Below are positions 47,013-56,544 of a stretch of DNA of 64,000 bases, in pieces (positions within the stretch are counted from its first letter, which is position 1; the number at the start of each line of letters is the position of its first letter). Position numbers and translations under genes: made by a program. Origin of the DNA: Clostridiaceae bacterium (GTDB lineage: Bacteria > Bacillota > Clostridia > Saccharofermentanales > DTU023); contig DUVN01000029.1 of NCBI GenBank assembly GCA_012841015.1, forward strand, positions 1 to 64,000, given 5' to 3'. The notes beneath the pieces were generated by a model, which was not told the origin of the DNA, did no database searches, and saw nothing but the letters and a program-made list of their open reading frames with translations.

Positions 47013-48080
47013 TTAGTCGTCGTAATCACTATCATCGAAGTCGCTGTCGTCATTCGTCGGCTTTGTTGTCCTGCGTGTCGTTGGCTTCTTGTAGTCGCTG
47101 TCGTCGAAGTCGCTGTCGTCTTTTGTCGGCTTTGTCGTCCTGCGTGTCGTCGGCTTCTTGTAGTCACTGTCGTCATGATCGCTGTCGTCGAAGTCGCTGT
47201 CGTCTTTCGTCGGCTTTGTCGTTCTACGCGTCGTCGGCTTCTTGTAATCACTGTCGTCATGGTCGCTGTCGTCGAAATCACTGTCGTCTTGCGTCGGTCT
47301 TGCTGGCTTCTTGTAATCACTGTCATCATGATCGTTGCTATCGGCGTAATCGGTATCATCATCATAGTCGCTCTCGTCCTGGTCGCCGCGCTCATACTTC
47401 AGAACTTTTCCGCTTACTGCATCGATCTCGTACTCATATTCAACGCCATTGGCTTTGAACTCTATGTCGTAGTATACGACGTCGTCGTCTTTTTCGAGTT
47501 TAACTTTATCAAAAGTGGCGCTGGAAGCTGATACTTTTGCGTGATTGAGAGCGATCTCTTTGGCTCGTTCAACCGTAATGAATTCTCCAGTCGGTCCCTG
47601 ATAATCTGAGTCATCATAGTCCGTGAAATCGATACCTAGGACCTTAGAATCCAAGTTCATCGCTTCGAGCGTCGTGCGAACTTCTTTGGCTAATAGCTTA
47701 TCGAATGCATCTTCAGGGAAAACGGATCCTTTTACGAATTCAATCGTTATATCGCGTTCGTTCCCGTCATCAGATACGAAAAATCCTGCATCGTGAATTG
47801 CTTTTACAAGCTCTTTGACTGTGGCTCGCACGTCCTCGCCCTTGAAATCTCTGATATTTTCGATCACGACTTTTGCATCGTCATTTTCCGCCTTAATGTC
47901 TGTAACGAGGCCTTCGCTATCATAATGGACAGCTATTTCCGGATTGACACGCAACAGGACGATGCCTGTGCCTTCCTTCAACTCTGCTGCGCTCTGCCCT
48001 TTAGCACAGCCAAGAACGGCAGTGACAAGGAACAAAACGGAGAACATCAGGGTGATCATTTTCATTTTGTGTTTTTTCAT
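47013..48080 (-). CDS. PepSY-containing lipoprotein with acidic C-terminal repeats
   Basis: 355 residues. A signal peptide ends in the lipobox TAVLGC, so it is lipid-anchored outside the membrane. Residues about 30-140 resemble the outer domain of RsgI-type anti-sigma factors (LLRVNPEIAVHYDSEGLVTDI). A PepSY domain follows (ITVERAKEIALNHA ... YEYEIDAVSGKVLKYERG). The last 130 residues are repeats of DDSDFDDSDHDDSDYKKP joined by TTRRTTKPT, rich in Asp. No sigma factor gene is adjacent. The start at 48080 has AGGAG upstream; the track start at 48137 does not. Confidence 0.8.
   Translation of the reverse strand: MKKHKMKMITLMFSVLFLVTAVLGCAKGQSAAELKEGTGIVLLRVNPEIAVHYDSEGLVTDIKAENDDAKVVIENIRDFKGEDVRATVKELVKAIHDAGFFVSDDGNERDITIEFVKGSVFPEDAFDKLLAKEVRTTLEAMNLDSKVLGIDFTDYDDSDYQGPTGEFITVERAKEIALNHAKVSASSATFDKVKLEKDDDVVYYDIEFKANGVEYEYEIDAVSGKVLKYERGDQDESDYDDDTDYADSNDHDDSDYKKPARPTQDDSDFDDSDHDDSDYKKPTTRRTTKPTKDDSDFDDSDHDDSDYKKPTTRRTTKPTKDDSDFDDSDYKKPTTRRTTKPTNDDSDFDDSDYDD
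47016..47345. repeat. Tandem coding repeats in the acidic lipoprotein
   Basis: Degenerate in-frame repeats of about 84 nt (28 codons) with 15-bp DDSDY/DDSDF sub-repeats. They differ in the number of DDSDH modules, so slippage or recombination has changed the length. They create long open frames on the opposite strand that are not genes. Confidence 0.75.
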
Positions 48081-48639
48081 GTTCTTTCTCCTCATATTGT
48101 AATTTTTGAAATGGCAATGGTTTATTGCGCTGAACACTAATAGATTGCGGACGTCATTTCGGAAAAGCGGGGTCGAAGAACAGAGAATTGAGAAATTATT
48201 TCGAAAATGATCTGAATTGTCTCATTAAGGCCTTAAATTCCCCCGAAATGCGTGGCCTCCTTGTTCTCTCGAATCAGATTCTAGCTGTGGAGTGAGTGAT
48301 TTGCTCCCATGCAGGCAGTAACTCGATTATGAGCAAAATCTACTCTAAAGTGAAAACTCGTTTTGAGACAGTTCGATTATTTTTGCGATATCACTCATAA
48401 TAATATTACACCCAAGAAATGGGAGGCTATTCTGTGGATGTCCCACGAGTGATAGAATTAATGTAAGTATGGGTAGTCCGCTCGAGTACGTTGCGGAATA
48501 TCCCATCAAGATGCGTCAGTGCAAAGTGGTAGCCTCTGCCAAAAACTTTTCGCTTCTTGCGATGAAACATAGGTGGATACGGGACCATTGCCGAGAGGAT
48601 CACTAGATCGGCCCGGTGCGTGATTAGGGGAGTCTTTTT
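48081..48639. other. Divergent intergenic region, lipoprotein / DUF4428 gene
   Basis: 559 bp without a recognisable gene. Near 48360 a single-sided match to the composite-element end (CTCGTTTTGAGACAGTTCG) is present, but no array accompanies it. Promoters for both flanking genes must be here; none is near consensus. Confidence 0.35.
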
Positions 48640-49377
48640 ATGGGATTATTCGACAGGAAAATTTGTGATATCTGCGGAGGAAAATGCGGCTTGCTGGGCG
48701 GCAAGAAAGTCAAGGACGGAAGGCTTTGCTCAGATTGCGCCAAAAAGCAATCGCCCTACTTGCCGGGTAGGAAGAATTTCACGGTTGAGGAAATGAAACA
48801 GCATTTGGAAGACCGTGAGCGAAATCAAGAGATGATCGATCAATTTGCTCCGACTCGAACGATCGGGCAGTATCTCAAGCTTTACATCGATGATGAGCGC
48901 GGGTTGTGGTTTGTCACATCGGCTCGCCGTTATCAGGAAGTCAATCCCGATATATTCCAAGCCGATCAGGTGCTTGGGGCTCGTGTCGATGTAGACCGTA
49001 ACGAACGTGAGGTTGTTGTCGAACGGGCCGTTCCTGCTTCAGCCGGAAATCCCGGTAAACCTGAAGTCAAAAAGACGGTCATTGAGTATGACTTTTACAT
49101 CAACATCGATGTTGCTCACCCTTGGGTCAATCAGATGCACTTGAAGGTCAATCGCTCGTCCATTGAGAATACGATGAGTCACGATTACCGTGAAGCGGAT
49201 CGCGACTCAAAAGCGATCGTTGCGGCACTTCTTGCGATGCGCGATGGTTCCGCTGTGATGAAACAGGAGGCTGCTAGGCCGAAGCAGCGCGTGATCTGCC
49301 CTAACTGCGGGGCAACGACCATGCCGGATGACAACAATTGTTGCGAATATTGTATGGGAGCACTCGGCTCATCATAA
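48640..49377 (+). CDS. DUF4428-like zinc-ribbon protein
   Basis: 245 residues. The N-terminal zinc finger (CDICGGKCGLLGGKKVKDGRLCSDC) is DUF4428-like. A middle domain has beta-strand character around RTIGQYLKLYIDDERGLWF. The C-terminal second ribbon is CPNCGATTMPDDNNCCEYCMG. Probably a cytoplasmic metal-binding protein; function unknown. Ribbon-tailed proteins of this kind also resemble the SPFH protein tail at 40846. It is followed 45 nt later by the Memo-like gene but is probably independent of it. Confidence 0.75.
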   Translation: MGLFDRKICDICGGKCGLLGGKKVKDGRLCSDCAKKQSPYLPGRKNFTVEEMKQHLEDRERNQEMIDQFAPTRTIGQYLKLYIDDERGLWFVTSARRYQEVNPDIFQADQVLGARVDVDRNEREVVVERAVPASAGNPGKPEVKKTVIEYDFYINIDVAHPWVNQMHLKVNRSSIENTMSHDYREADRDSKAIVAALLAMRDGSAVMKQEAARPKQRVICPNCGATTMPDDNNCCEYCMGALGSS

Positions 49378-49422
49378 GGTGCTCTATGCTGTTCTCCGGC
49401 TGTTCATTAGGAGGACAAGCAG

Positions 49423-50250
49423 ATGATTTTGAAAGCTTACGCCGTCCCGCATCCCCCGATTATCTTGCCGGAGGTGGGCCGCGGTGAAGAGCGAAAGATT
49501 GAGGCGACAACGTTATCGTTTCAGAGAATGGCGCGCGAAATTGAATCGCTGGCGCCTGATACGATCGTTCTCTCGTCTCCCCATGCCCCGGCATATGCCG
49601 ACGCGTTTTATCTTGCCGGTGGCGATAGAGGGTACGGTGACCTGAAGTCGTTCGGTATTCCTCGTGTCCGTGAAGAAGTTTTGTTCGACCGGGAATTCTC
49701 GGAGTGTCTCGCGGCTGCGCTTGCTGACCGGCGAATTGATACAACGGGAACTCTGCAAGGTCGCAGTGGCCTTGATCACGGAACGTTGATCCCGCTTCGC
49801 TTTATCCATCAACGCTATACATACTTTAAGCTCGTTCTGATCGGGATCTCGTGGCTGGGAAGTGACGTACACCGCGATGTCGGACGCGCGATCACGCGCG
49901 TTGCCAAAGAACTTGGACGCCGTGTTGTCTTTATTGCTAGTGGTGACTTGTCCCACGTCTTGAAAAAGGATGGCCCGTACGGCTACCGCCCGGAGGGGCC
50001 GATCTTTGATGCAGAGATCGCGCGTATATTTCGCGAGGGCGATCTGGAGGCGCTTTTCCACTTTGAGCCTTCGATTTTGCGAAAGGCAGCAGAGTGTGGC
50101 CTTCGGTCTTTCCAGATGATGACCGGAGTGCTTGACGGCGCCCCATACGAGTCGGAGCTCTACTCATACGAGGGAACGTTCGGCGTCGGTTACGCTGTGG
50201 CTGGCGTCACACCAGTCGATGTCAAGGCAACTCATCACAAGGAGCCATAA
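49423..50250 (+). CDS. AmmeMemoRadiSam protein B, Memo/LigB extradiol dioxygenase-like
   Basis: 275 residues of the class III extradiol dioxygenase/Memo superfamily. Likely metal ligands are in AYAVPHPPIILPE, SSPHAPAY and GLDHGTLIPL, with IASGDLSHVL. The AMMECR1 and radical SAM genes downstream identify the AmmeMemoRadiSam set. The reaction of the set is not established; the Memo partner may handle an iron- or copper-dependent oxidation. In many Clostridia this domain is fused to AMMECR1; here the two are separate genes. AGGAGG precedes the ATG. Confidence 0.85.
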   Translation: MILKAYAVPHPPIILPEVGRGEERKIEATTLSFQRMAREIESLAPDTIVLSSPHAPAYADAFYLAGGDRGYGDLKSFGIPRVREEVLFDREFSECLAAALADRRIDTTGTLQGRSGLDHGTLIPLRFIHQRYTYFKLVLIGISWLGSDVHRDVGRAITRVAKELGRRVVFIASGDLSHVLKKDGPYGYRPEGPIFDAEIARIFREGDLEALFHFEPSILRKAAECGLRSFQMMTGVLDGAPYESELYSYEGTFGVGYAVAGVTPVDVKATHHKEP

Positions 50251-50326
50251 GTGTGATCGAAGGTGTGCCCCTTCTGAGCAGGCTACGGTTAGTTTTTGTT
50301 TGTTTTGGGGAACGGAGGATGCCAGA

Positions 50327-50517
50327 ATGATTCGACAGTACGATCGAGTTCAACTTAAAAGTGGTCATAAGGCTTTCATCGTAGAAATCCTTGAAGAAGA
50401 TGTTGCATATATGGCAGACATCGATCGTGATGGCGATACTTATACCGATTTGTAAAAAGGAGCGACATTGAGATGGTGTGCTTACGCGGGCAACTGTATT
50501 GGACGAGGACGCAATGA
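50327..50517 (+). pseudogene. DUF4926-like gene, frameshifted
   Basis: Starts MIRQYDRVQLKSGHKAFIVEILEEDVAYMADIDRDGDTY, typical of the small DUF4926 family, with GGAGG before the ATG. In its frame it stops after 42 residues at TTG-TAA (50453). A one-base insertion at GATTTGTAAAAAGG would continue as TDFVKRSDIEMV, the usual C-terminal end, to a TGA at 50515. So it appears to have lost one base. It could alternatively be a functional truncated form or a sequencing error in a homopolymer. Confidence 0.6.
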
Positions 50518-50660
50518 GCTCATGATACGTAATGGGATGATGGCCGACTAAATGAACCTAAGTTGTTAGAAGGACTAGCGGCTTCAAAAGTGACTGTTTT
50601 CTCAAAGAAGAAGGCTGAAAGCAGGTTATGGCTGAGAGCAAAATAGGGAGGACAATCGTT

Positions 50661-51203
50661 ATGACGTTTCACGATAAGAATACGACACCTCGGAGCAATC
50701 CCTTTGTTGCGCTCGCGAGAGCGACGATTGATCGGTATATAAGGGAAAGGCAAGTGATAGATGTTCCGGCTGGATTGCCAGAGGAACTGACGAGGAGGCG
50801 CGCTGGAGCCTTTGTTACCATTTATAAACACGGAAACCTACGCGGCTGTATCGGTACGATTACGCCGACACGTCCAACCCTTGCTGATGAGATTATTAGC
50901 AACGCGATTGCGGCTGCGACGAAGGATCCGAGGTTTCCCTCTATTAGGAAAGATGAGCTCTCCGAGCTCGAGATCAGCGTTGATGTCTTAGGGGAAGCAG
51001 AGGAAGTCGATTCGTTCGATGTGCTAGACCCCTTCCGTTACGGAGTCATCGTGTCACGCGGTTTTCGTCGCGGATTGCTGCTCCCGAATCTTGACGGTAT
51101 CGATACGGTAGAGGAACAAGTTTCCATCGCGCTTCGCAAGGCAGGTATCTTTGGCGGCGACTACAAGCTCGAGCGATTTGAAGTGACGCGCCATACGGAA
51201 TGA
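50661..51203 (+). CDS. AmmeMemoRadiSam protein A, AMMECR1 domain
   Basis: 180 residues covering the AMMECR1 fold, with the conserved GNLRGCIGTITP, ATKDPRFPSIRKDEL and LEISVDVLG stretches; Cys of LRGCIG is the invariant residue. The start at 50661 (MTFHDKN) has GGGAGG 9 nt upstream and is preferred to the track start 50628. It lies 45 nt before the radical SAM gene and is co-transcribed with it. Its exact chemistry is unknown in bacteria. Confidence 0.87.
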   Translation: MTFHDKNTTPRSNPFVALARATIDRYIRERQVIDVPAGLPEELTRRRAGAFVTIYKHGNLRGCIGTITPTRPTLADEIISNAIAAATKDPRFPSIRKDELSELEISVDVLGEAEEVDSFDVLDPFRYGVIVSRGFRRGLLLPNLDGIDTVEEQVSIALRKAGIFGGDYKLERFEVTRHTE

Positions 51204-51248
51204 TCGAACGAGACTCACGATATCTTCAAAATTTGGATAGGAGAGGCA

Positions 51249-52103
51249 ATGGCGATGACAGGCGAAACGAATATGAAAGGCGCAGCGCGTTGTGGTGTCT
51301 GTTGGAGGCACTGTCTTATTCCTGAAGGAGGGCTCGGCTACTGTCGTGCGCGGACGACGAACAATGGTGTCGTCCTCGCGGAAAACTATGGGAAGCTAAC
51401 GAGTCTTGCGCTCGACCCGATCGAGAAGAAACCGTTGTCGCGTTTTTATCCCGGGTCTTATATCCTCTCCGCCGGCAGTTATGGGTGTAACATGTCATGC
51501 CCCTTCTGCCAGAATTTTGAGATCGCGCACGATGCAAGAGGTAAGCGTCGCAGCGCAAACGTCTCGCCTGAGGAGCTCGTTGAGCGGGCTCTTTTTCTTC
51601 GTTACCGAGGCAATGTGGGGATTGCTTTTACGTACAATGAACCTCTCGTAGGATACGAGTTTGTAAGAGATACAGCGGTGTTGGCGCGCCTTGAAGGGCT
51701 TGAGACAGTCGTCGTGACTAATGGCCAGATAGCAGCAGAACCGCTCGACGAACTGCTGCCGCTGATCACTGCCTGGAATATCGACCTCAAGTCTTTCAAC
51801 AACGACGCCTATAAGAAATTGGGAGGGCGCCTTGACGTGACACTCCGGACGATTGAGCGTGCTGCAGAAACGGCACATGTCGAGGTGACTACACTTGTCG
51901 TTCCCGGGTTGTCAGATAACGAGGAAGAAATGGAACGCGAGGCAGCCTACCTCGCATCCGTCAATCGAGACATCGTTTTGCATCTTTCGCGTTATTTCCC
52001 CTGTTGGCAATACGATGTGCCGGCGACGCCGCGCGAGACATTGTATAGACTCTGCGATATTGCAAAAAAATATTTGCCTTACGTCGTATTGGGCAACATC
52101 TGA
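51249..52103 (+). CDS. amrS: AmmeMemoRadiSam system radical SAM enzyme
   Basis: 284 residues. The cluster motif GCNMSCPFCQNFEIAH is CX3CX2C and follows an N-terminal Cys-containing region (CGVCWRHC), as in the PflA-like AmrS group. GIAFTYNEPLVGYEFV and AWNIDLKSFNNDAYKKLGG are typical of this activase-like subfamily. It would generate a 5'-deoxyadenosyl radical for a modification carried out with the Memo and AMMECR1 partners. AGGAG site 5 nt before the ATG. Last gene of the set. Confidence 0.9.
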   Translation: MAMTGETNMKGAARCGVCWRHCLIPEGGLGYCRARTTNNGVVLAENYGKLTSLALDPIEKKPLSRFYPGSYILSAGSYGCNMSCPFCQNFEIAHDARGKRRSANVSPEELVERALFLRYRGNVGIAFTYNEPLVGYEFVRDTAVLARLEGLETVVVTNGQIAAEPLDELLPLITAWNIDLKSFNNDAYKKLGGRLDVTLRTIERAAETAHVEVTTLVVPGLSDNEEEMEREAAYLASVNRDIVLHLSRYFPCWQYDVPATPRETLYRLCDIAKKYLPYVVLGNI

Positions 52104-52278
52104 TCGACATTGCAGTGTGTTAATCTCCGTTTCACATTATTCGGAAGCCATAAAGAGTAACAAGCGAATAGTGCTGTGGCTCCTTAATCTCCCATCGGTA
52201 TGATCGTGTGAAACCGTTACTCGAAGTTGTAGGTCTTTTGATTGATTCGATTCGGTCGGTATTATCCTTATGATGCCT

Positions 52279-54195
52279 TTATGGATAACTGCTCGGTTTT
52301 ACGGCATATTGCACTGAAGATTGTAAATCTTCCAACAAATTGGCAAGCGGTTTCAGATTGTCGGGGTTCACGGGGTAATCAAAAATGAGCGGCTCCTTCG
52401 CTCCTTTGGTGGAAATTGCGTTGACTGTTAAGCGCATGATGCATGGCGCTTTGTCGATGTAGTTCGCGCGCTCTTCCTTCGTGGCACTCAGCATGTGATG
52501 GGCGATTAGCCTTCTCATTAAGTAAATTTCGTAGAGGAACAGCGAGTCTTGTTCTTTGGCGGTGTTTTGCAATGTTGACACCCAAGAGGGAATTTGCGTT
52601 GCAGGAATATTTTCGTTCGTAATAATTTCCATAGGGGCGAACGCCGGATCGTATCGCATAAGAATATCCTCAAATGTGAATTCTGCCAATTGGTAATCGC
52701 GATTGCGCATGAATAAGTTGTAATAGTACTCGTTGCAGGGATCCTGAAGAAGAGGAAAGGAGCGGCTTATCGTCTGTCCATTGTTCATGACGATCGTAAA
52801 TTCGGTCTCGTCATAACTTGCTCCATAACGATTTTCATTCATTACAATCCCTTGATCTTCAACGAACTGTTGTACCTGATCACGGCTCGATAGATGTCGA
52901 GGAACAGACAATCCGGGGTTATCAGAAGAGACTGTCTGCCCGTAGAGCCTCATGAAATCGGCGATGTCCTGTTCGTCTGTCAGCGAGATTTTAGTCGTGA
53001 GGTTGACACCCTCATGGTGGCCATTGTAGTAGGTGATCATCACTTTTTCCACATCGGAAGCTAGAGGTTTCCTCGTGGAGAAACCGAACGCGCCAGTTGT
53101 CACGATGGCAAGCCAGAGGACAAGCGGGACTGCTGTAGCGATAGCGGGGCGGATCATGGCTTTCCAGTTGATCTTCCCCTTTCCTTGAAAAAGGTTAAAT
53201 GCCCAGAGCGAAAGAATAAGCCCGAGCACGACACCGATGATGAAAGGGGCAGGTGAATAGACGTCGGCTCGTTCAGTTATCGTATAAGATGCGGTGGCAC
53301 GTCGTAGGTAGTGGCAGAGATAGCCACCTAACAGCGAAACGCCGAGTGTGACCATCCAATGTGTCAGCATGATGGGTCGCTGGAGGACTCGCGATTGACG
53401 CGAGTGTTCTGCCCGGCGCTTTTTGAAAAGATACCATGCCGTTACAGCAGATAGTACGAGCAAGGCAAGAGAGAATAGATCAAAAGCCATGTCAGTGCCC
53501 AAGAAGAATGCTGACATGGGAGAGAACAGGTGGATAACACGGATCACCCAAGAAGAAGTGCCCTCGGGTGACACAAAAGATGGCGAGATAAATCCTGGCA
53601 AGAAGCTCGCCGTCGCATCAGTGAAGAAGAGCACAACGAGAGGCCAGAAGATATTGACGAGGATGAACATCGTGATTGCAGATACTGTTTTCGCCGAAAT
53701 GAAATAGAAAATCTGCATGATGAAGTAGAACAGCAAGATCTTGATTACAAGACTTGCGAAAGAAGTCCAATATGTTGTCGCGTCTTGCCCTATGAAACGG
53801 GGCATGCCCTTGTAGACATCTTGAAGATACATCAAGAGAAAGTGGAGTGCTGCCATGATGGAGGAAGGTGCCAATAAGTTAACGATGGCGCTTGCATTGA
53901 GGCGGAGGAAAAGCTCCGTACGACTTAGCGGCAATGCATAGAAAAAGTCACTCGACGGCGTACGGTGCACAAAACTGAAATATTGATGATTGATGACGAA
54001 GCTCATCATGAACAGAACGATTCCATATGCAAAACTCGGGAAGTAAAGGGAGACGCTACCACTAATGAGTAAAAAGATGGTAACCATCGATAGGAAAACG
54101 ACTGGTAAAAGCCACAGGACGATCGCGTGCTTCTGTGTTAGCAAGCGTTGTAAACGTTTGCCTCGATGATGTTTTGTATGTGATCGATCTTTCAT
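52279..54195 (-). CDS. ABC transporter permease, YtrC/D-like, with extracytoplasmic C-terminal domain
   Basis: 638 residues. About eleven membrane segments fill the first 400 residues (for example FASLVIKILLFYFIMQIFYF, and a start of KHHRGKRLQRLLTQKHAIVLWLLPVVFLS). A soluble C-terminal region of about 230 residues follows, as in the DUF6449 type of permease. SDFFYALPLSRTELFLR is typical of YtrC/D relatives. It works with the ATPase encoded at 55517. Last gene of the operon. Confidence 0.82.
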   Translation of the reverse strand: MKDRSHTKHHRGKRLQRLLTQKHAIVLWLLPVVFLSMVTIFLLISGSVSLYFPSFAYGIVLFMMSFVINHQYFSFVHRTPSSDFFYALPLSRTELFLRLNASAIVNLLAPSSIMAALHFLLMYLQDVYKGMPRFIGQDATTYWTSFASLVIKILLFYFIMQIFYFISAKTVSAITMFILVNIFWPLVVLFFTDATASFLPGFISPSFVSPEGTSSWVIRVIHLFSPMSAFFLGTDMAFDLFSLALLVLSAVTAWYLFKKRRAEHSRQSRVLQRPIMLTHWMVTLGVSLLGGYLCHYLRRATASYTITERADVYSPAPFIIGVVLGLILSLWAFNLFQGKGKINWKAMIRPAIATAVPLVLWLAIVTTGAFGFSTRKPLASDVEKVMITYYNGHHEGVNLTTKISLTDEQDIADFMRLYGQTVSSDNPGLSVPRHLSSRDQVQQFVEDQGIVMNENRYGASYDETEFTIVMNNGQTISRSFPLLQDPCNEYYYNLFMRNRDYQLAEFTFEDILMRYDPAFAPMEIITNENIPATQIPSWVSTLQNTAKEQDSLFLYEIYLMRRLIAHHMLSATKEERANYIDKAPCIMRLTVNAISTKGAKEPLIFDYPVNPDNLKPLANLLEDLQSSVQYAVKPSSYP

Positions 54196-54330
54196 CGTCT
54201 TTCTCTCTTTCTTTATCGAGTCATCTCGTTGTAACTGGAGGGGTATCGCCCTCCTTTATCTGTTGCTCAACGCAGTTGCCGGATGCACTGGTTGGGTCGT
54301 GTTTATCATCTTTCTAGCGTTCTATATCGT

Positions 54331-55500
54331 TCAGCCTATCAGTGTGAAGGCATAAAGAAGTGCGACGCCCCCCAAGCTCCATAACCACTCTTGGAGAATC
54401 GGATGTAGCTTTGTATTTTCCGAATCTTCCCCCGTAACACGTTGTAAAGTCTTGCCTGTGACAGCCGATGAAACGAGTTGACCGAGGAATGCTCCGAGCA
54501 AAGCGCCGATGATGAACAGGGGCTTGAGTAGCGTTGTTCGCATAGGCGAAGGGTCAAGCACTGCGAATAGATTGCTGACGATCACGCTGCCAATGAAAGA
54601 AAAGATTGGTTGAGCACCGTGAAACCAGCGTAAAGTGCCCGTTTTTCTTCCGCCCCATTCAGCCGGTCTTTTCGTGGCGCAAAACCAGCTGAGGACGAAC
54701 CAGAACACGATTAGCACGGCGTAATAGAAAAAGCTTTTAGCTGCTACGACCGCGCGATATGAGTCTATAGCTGGAGCGAAAAACCACATAATCCCACGCA
54801 ACAAGGTGTTCTCAGGCATCGAGCCAGAGATCAGTAATAGGAACGGACAAGTAATATGTAGTGCGACATTGATGACAATTGCATCAAACAGTCTCCCTGA
54901 AAGCGAGAAAATGACGAGGCTAAACCCAGTGAACACGATGGCGGCTAGATACGTTTTTAAGTAGATGAGCAGAAAGGTAGGAAGGATATCTTTGAGCCCC
55001 CATGCGTAGAGGATAGCACTCGTTGCGAAACTGTTGACGATGTAGATGATCGACAATCCTGCGATGAGGGCGAGTGCACGACCGAGGAACCACTCATTTT
55101 TTGTTAGAGGGAGGCTCCATTCGAAATCGACCGTATCGCGGCGATAGAGGGGGCGGAAGAGCGAGCCGCCCAAGGTGATGACTGCGACAGATGAGAGAGT
55201 GACTACAAAAAGGAGAAATACGATCAAAGCGTCGTTAAGAAGCAATGGATTATCGAAAAGGTGGAATGAGATGCTGCCATCTACCGCGCGATGCGACAAG
55301 TCTTGCCCGGTTGTCATTGCAGTGAAAACCTCACGCCCGATGATCAACATGGCGATAGGCATGACCAATAAAAAGAGGAACGTGAAGATCGCGATGAGTG
55401 AACGCAGGTCAGTCATGAGTCTGCTAAAAGTCCACCACAGACCGCTCTTGCGATGTAACGATCTGCCTTTACCGTGATCTGACTGTAATTGGAGTACCAT
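54331..55500 (-). CDS. ABC transporter permease, YtrC/D-like
   Basis: 389 residues with about ten membrane segments. DFEWSLPLTKNEWFLGRALALIAG matches the corresponding motif in the longer permease, so the two are paralogues forming a heterodimer. No soluble C-terminal domain. It lies 16 nt after the ATPase gene and 135 nt before the second permease gene. Confidence 0.83.
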   Translation of the reverse strand: MVLQLQSDHGKGRSLHRKSGLWWTFSRLMTDLRSLIAIFTFLFLLVMPIAMLIIGREVFTAMTTGQDLSHRAVDGSISFHLFDNPLLLNDALIVFLLFVVTLSSVAVITLGGSLFRPLYRRDTVDFEWSLPLTKNEWFLGRALALIAGLSIIYIVNSFATSAILYAWGLKDILPTFLLIYLKTYLAAIVFTGFSLVIFSLSGRLFDAIVINVALHITCPFLLLISGSMPENTLLRGIMWFFAPAIDSYRAVVAAKSFFYYAVLIVFWFVLSWFCATKRPAEWGGRKTGTLRWFHGAQPIFSFIGSVIVSNLFAVLDPSPMRTTLLKPLFIIGALLGAFLGQLVSSAVTGKTLQRVTGEDSENTKLHPILQEWLWSLGGVALLYAFTLIG

Positions 55501-55516
55501 GATGTCCCTTTCAGTG

Positions 55517-56512
55517 TTACGCCAGCAACTCGCTGACGATGTACGCTTTTCGGCTTAGTTCATAGATGAAGACTTCTTCGAGCGTCAAAGGGAGCACGTC
55601 GAGCAGAAGAGGACTCAGCTGGTTCAAGATCGTTCGAAGCTCCAACTCCGTGTTGCGCGATAGAATCTCAACGAGTGACCCGCGAGCATGAAAGCGAAGG
55701 ATTTCAAGCCCCATTGATTTGAGTTGCTTTTCGGTGATGTCCCCTCGGAAAGCGACCTGCGCTTTGACAAGCCCGAGTCGGAGCTTGTCGAGCTCTTCAA
55801 CAAAAAGCAGCCCGCCGTCGTGAAGTAGTCCGACGTGATCACAGAAATCTTCAAGTTCGCGCAAGTTCTGTGATGCGATGAGCGTCGTCATCCCGTCGTC
55901 GGCGACTTGTCGCGCGAGGATGCGCTTTAAGTTCTGGCGCATAACAGGATCGAGCCCATCAAACGCTTCATCCATCAGGAGAAGCCGCGGCTTTGATGCA
56001 ATCGCAAGGATGAGAGCAGCTTGTCGGTGCAGACCCTTTGACAAGAGGTCAAGGCGTTGATCTTCTTTGATCGGGAAGATTTGAAGCAATTCATGATAGA
56101 GTTCCTGATCCCACGTCTCATAGAGAGAGCGGTATAGGGCAGACATTTTCTTGAGATTCTCAAAGTAGAAATAAGGCTGGTCTGCCACAAAGATGATCTC
56201 TTTTTTCGCGTTTGGATTATCGTAGATAACTTGCCCGCGGTAGAGTATTGTGCCCTCTGTCGGTTTGTAAACACCTGCAGCCAGTCGCAAAAACGTCGAC
56301 TTGCCTGCACCGTTTGATCCGATCAGACCGAAAATCGACGCTCCGCCGATCTTGCAGTTCACCTTATCAAGCGCTTTAGTTGCGCCAAAGTGCTTGCTGA
56401 GGCTGTCGGCGACGATGACGACCTCCTGTTCATCACTGCTCTGTGTCGTTGTCGCAGTTGACGGATTCGGTCGTTCGCTGTCTTTTCTCTCAACAACCTG
56501 ATTATTTACCAT
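55517..56512 (-). CDS. ABC transporter ATP-binding protein, YtrB-like
   Basis: 331 residues, one ABC domain. Walker A GLIGSNGAGKST, a signature region LLSKGLHRQAAL in place of the usual LSGGQ, and Walker B LLLMDEAFDGLDP are visible. The degenerate signature is seen in YtrB/EcsA-like exporters. A C-terminal accessory domain follows. It pairs with the two permeases; the substrate, possibly a cell-wall-active compound or lipid II antagonist as for Ytr, is not shown by sequence. Second gene of the operon. Confidence 0.88.
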   Translation of the reverse strand: MVNNQVVERKDSERPNPSTATTTQSSDEQEVVIVADSLSKHFGATKALDKVNCKIGGASIFGLIGSNGAGKSTFLRLAAGVYKPTEGTILYRGQVIYDNPNAKKEIIFVADQPYFYFENLKKMSALYRSLYETWDQELYHELLQIFPIKEDQRLDLLSKGLHRQAALILAIASKPRLLLMDEAFDGLDPVMRQNLKRILARQVADDGMTTLIASQNLRELEDFCDHVGLLHDGGLLFVEELDKLRLGLVKAQVAFRGDITEKQLKSMGLEILRFHARGSLVEILSRNTELELRTILNQLSPLLLDVLPLTLEEVFIYELSRKAYIVSELLA

Positions 56513-56544
56513 GGTGATACACCTTTCTATCTATGATCTACGGT

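Noticed and set aside
46970-47531. Long plus-strand ORFs rich in Cys, Arg, Val and Ile
   Set aside because: They are shadows of the Asp-rich repeats of the lipoprotein on the minus strand.
48340-48400. Fourth composite element
   Set aside because: Only a short match to the terminal TTTTGAGACAG sequence is present; there is no palindromic array and no second arm.
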